Assembly (NCBI RefSeq): GCF_900090315.1
Contig: NZ_FMHZ01000002.1
Coordinates: 6,852,501-6,916,500, forward strand
Direction of reading: 5' to 3'
DNA: 64,000 nucleotides
DNA from: Micromonospora citrea
GTDB lineage: Bacteria > Actinomycetota > Actinomycetes > Mycobacteriales > Micromonosporaceae
Shown: one piece after another, positions 61,945-64,000 of the stretch
Numbering within the stretch: position 1 is the first letter of the stretch
Layout: each line of letters opens with the position of its first letter
Notes under the pieces: model-generated
Told to the model about the DNA's origin: nothing
Databases searched by the model: none
Seen by the model: only the letters and a program-made list of their open reading frames with translations
Translations under genes and position numbers: made by a program

Positions 61945-63507
61945 GTGACGGGAAAGCTTGGTCTGGATCCGCGGCTGGTGGCGCGGGCGCGGGAGTTGGC
62001 GCGCCGGGCGGGGCAGCCGGTGGTGGATCTGGCGCGCAGCCACACGACGGTGTCGGTGGAGCGGGCGGTGTTGCGGTTGGCGGGGGTGACCGGCGCCGAC
62101 CCGGACGGCATTCCGTGGGTGAACCGGCTCGTGGACGCGGTGGTCGCGGACGTGGGGTTGGGGCACGGGGTGGCGGCGCCGGTGTTCGACGCGTTGGCGC
62201 GGGAGCAGATCGGCGACGTGACGTTGCTGGCGCAGAAGGCGGCGGCCGGGTCGGTGCGTTTCGAGGTGCCGGCGGGGCGGGCGGCGACGGCGGCGCGGAA
62301 GGCGGCGCGGCGGGCGGTCGGGGCGGGGATCCGGGTGATCGACCGGCGGCGTGCGGAGCGGGACCGGCTGGTGCGGCGGTTCGGGGATCCGAAGCAGCGG
62401 CCGTGGATCTATCTGATCGTGGCGACGGGCGACATCTACGAGGACATTCCGCAGGCGCAGGCGGCGGCGCGGGCCGGGGCGGACATCATCGCGGTGATCC
62501 GGTCGACGGGGCAGTCGTTGCTGGACTACGTGCCGGAGGGCGCGACGCGGGAGGGTTTCGCCGGCACGTACGCGACGCAGGAGAACTTCCGGTTGATGCG
62601 GGCGGCGTTGGACGCCTCGTCGAAGGAGTTGGGCCGGTACGTGCGGCTGACGAACTACGCGTCGGGGCTGTGCATGCCGGAGATGGCGACCCTGGCGGGC
62701 CTGGAGCGGCTCGACATGATGTTGAACGATTCGATGTACGGGATCCTGTTCCGGGACATCAATCCGATCCGCACGTTCGTGGACCAGCGGTTCTCGCGGC
62801 AGGTGCACGCGCGGGCGGGGATCATCATCAACACCGGTGAGGACAACTACCTGACCACGGCGGACGCGGTGGACGAGGCGCACACGGTGACGGTGTCGCA
62901 GTTGCTCAACGAGTTCTTCGCGCACGAGGCGGGGCTGGCGGACTGGCAGTTGGGTCTGGGGCACGCGTTCGAGATCAACCCGGATGTGCCGGAGTCGTTG
63001 CGGTTGGAGTTGGCGCACGCGTTGCTGGCGCGGGAGTTGTTCCCGGACGCGCCGTTGAAGTGGATGCCGCCGACGAAGCACATGACCGGTGACGTGTTCC
63101 GGGGCAACCTGTTGGACGGGTTCTTCAACCTGGTGGGCACGATGACCGGTCAGGGCATCCTGCTGGTGGGGATGATGACGGAGGCGGTGGTGACGCCGTG
63201 GTTGTCGGACCGGGACATCGCTCTGCAGAACGTGCGGTACGTGTTGGGGGCGGCGGGCGGGTTGCACGAGGACTTCGTGCCGGCGCCGGGCGGGTTCATC
63301 CAGCAGCGGGCCAACCGGGTGCTGTCGGAGGCGGTGGACCTGCTGGAGCGTATCGGTGATCAGTCGTTGTTGACGGCGATCGCCGAGGGCACGTTCGGGA
63401 TCATGAAGCGGCCGGCGGATCGGGGCAAGGGGCTCGCGGGGGTCGCCCGGCACGAGGCGGACTACTTCAACCCGGCCACCGAGATCCTGGAAGGGGATGC
63501 GGCGTGA
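61945..63507 (+). CDS. kamD: Lysine 5,6-aminomutase alpha subunit
   Basis: KamD, 520 residues, is the large subunit of the B12- and PLP-dependent enzyme that shifts the epsilon-amino group of beta-lysine or D-lysine. Typical stretches are DPKQRPWIYLIVATGDIYEDIPQAQAAARAGADIIAVIRSTGQSLLDYVPEG, NYASGLCMPEMATLAGLERLDMMLNDSMYGILFRDIN and MTGDVFRGNLLDGFFNLVG. The TIM barrel binds PLP and the adenosylcobalamin; the cobalamin-binding His and PLP Lys are on the beta subunit. GTG 61945 follows GGGGTGAGGG and overlaps kamE by four bases at its end. Confidence 0.95.
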   Translation: MTGKLGLDPRLVARARELARRAGQPVVDLARSHTTVSVERAVLRLAGVTGADPDGIPWVNRLVDAVVADVGLGHGVAAPVFDALAREQIGDVTLLAQKAAAGSVRFEVPAGRAATAARKAARRAVGAGIRVIDRRRAERDRLVRRFGDPKQRPWIYLIVATGDIYEDIPQAQAAARAGADIIAVIRSTGQSLLDYVPEGATREGFAGTYATQENFRLMRAALDASSKELGRYVRLTNYASGLCMPEMATLAGLERLDMMLNDSMYGILFRDINPIRTFVDQRFSRQVHARAGIIINTGEDNYLTTADAVDEAHTVTVSQLLNEFFAHEAGLADWQLGLGHAFEINPDVPESLRLELAHALLARELFPDAPLKWMPPTKHMTGDVFRGNLLDGFFNLVGTMTGQGILLVGMMTEAVVTPWLSDRDIALQNVRYVLGAAGGLHEDFVPAPGGFIQQRANRVLSEAVDLLERIGDQSLLTAIAEGTFGIMKRPADRGKGLAGVARHEADYFNPATEILEGDAA

Positions 63508-64000
63508 GCGCCGTCGAGGTGGGCGCGGCGGCGCCGGGCGGCGGGGCCGCCGAGAAGAGGATCGTGCGGCCGTACGGGGACACCACCGGCGACGGCATGG
63601 TGCAGGTGTCGTTCACGTTGCCGTTGCCGCACGACAAGCGGGCCGAGGGCGCGGCGGTGCAGTTGGCGAACAAGATGGGCATCGATCCGGCGATGCTGGT
63701 GCACGCCAAGCCGATCGGTGACGGTTTCACCTTCTTCGTGGTTTACGGGCGGGTGAACCACCTGGTGGACACCTCGGCGGTGCAGGTGGTGGAGCGTGAC
63801 TTCCCGCTGCTGGGCGCCAAGGAGGTCAACGCGGTGGTGAAGCAGAGGTTGCGGCGCAAGCTGTCGGTGGTGGGCGCGTGCATCGGCACGGACGCGCACA
63901 CCGTGGGCATCGACGCGATCCTCAACGTCAAGGGCATCGCGGGGGAGAAGGGCCTGGAGTACTACCGGGAGTTGAAGGTCACCAATCTGGGTGCGCAGGT
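63504..64000 (+). CDS. kamE: Lysine 5,6-aminomutase beta subunit (partial)
   Basis: The first 165 residues of KamE are in the window; the gene runs past its end. The segment contains DGMVQVSFTLPLPHDKRAEGAA, then IGTDAHTVGIDAIL near residue 130 with the DxHxxG base-off cobalamin motif, then NVKGIAGEKGLEYYRELK, whose lysine (in NVKG) is the PLP-binding residue by family comparison. GTG 63504 shares bases with the kamD stop, so the two subunits are coupled. Full family length is about 250-260 residues. Confidence 0.93.
   Translation, partial: MSAVEVGAAAPGGGAAEKRIVRPYGDTTGDGMVQVSFTLPLPHDKRAEGAAVQLANKMGIDPAMLVHAKPIGDGFTFFVVYGRVNHLVDTSAVQVVERDFPLLGAKEVNAVVKQRLRRKLSVVGACIGTDAHTVGIDAILNVKGIAGEKGLEYYRELKVTNLGAQ

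Overview
The window is very GC-rich actinobacterial chromosome. It carries the Pup-proteasome locus (arc/mpa, dop, pup, prcB, prcA, pafA, pafBC), tatAC and helY. High GC, many GTG starts and an endonuclease VII-like gene wedged between pup and prcB suggest a mycelial, Micromonospora-like actinomycete. That taxon is inference from gene content only.

Layout. 0-9.9 kb: a HAD hydrolase; a DesK/NarL two-component pair next to a MacB/FtsX-type ABC exporter (minus strand); a Fe-S RecB-like nuclease; an M50 protease; trmI. 9.9-18.9 kb: the Pup-proteasome locus. 18.9-24.9 kb: small membrane and redox-fold proteins, pafB-pafC, tatA-tatC. 24.9-39 kb: an accessory segment. It holds a secreted Ala/Pro repeat protein, two orphan NarL-like regulators, an OsmC-fold protein, a secreted beta-helix protein, a complete SapB-type class III lanthipeptide cluster (lanKC, a 39-residue precursor, two ABC half-transporters; all minus strand), a lipid kinase, a TetR regulator and a HAD phosphatase. 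39-42 kb: helY. 42-50.8 kb: a second accessory segment with an ECF41-type sigma factor, a divergent serine-hydrolase/MFS/two-CMD operon and a glycosyltransferase. It is flanked by two decayed copies of one block. 50.8-57.6 kb: housekeeping backbone (5'-3' exonuclease, M24 peptidase, acyl-CoA dehydrogenase, Lrp/AsnC regulator, histidine phosphatase, CsbD, a small secreted protein). 57.7-64 kb: a lysine aminomutase catabolic locus (kamA, kdd, an amidohydrolase, kamD, kamE), cut by the window end.

The backbone order (RecB-like nuclease, trmI, arc, dop, pup, prcBA, pafA, pafBC, tatAC, helY, exonuclease, M24 peptidase) matches, from memory, the mycobacterial order. The two accessory segments therefore look like insertions at tatC/helY and helY/exonuclease.

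Main points: (i) a precursor whose last 19 residues match SapB at all but one position (by memory); (ii) a symmetric palindrome between the ECF41 sigma gene and its divergent operon, giving GGTCACC-N16-CGTC on both strands; (iii) a block duplication in which each copy lost a different part; (iv) a nuclease-like gene overlapping prcB by 82 bases; (v) at least 14 genes with TANNNT ending 6-7 bases before the start codon, i.e. predicted leaderless mRNAs. No tRNA, rRNA, CRISPR array, insertion sequence or known riboswitch was recognised.
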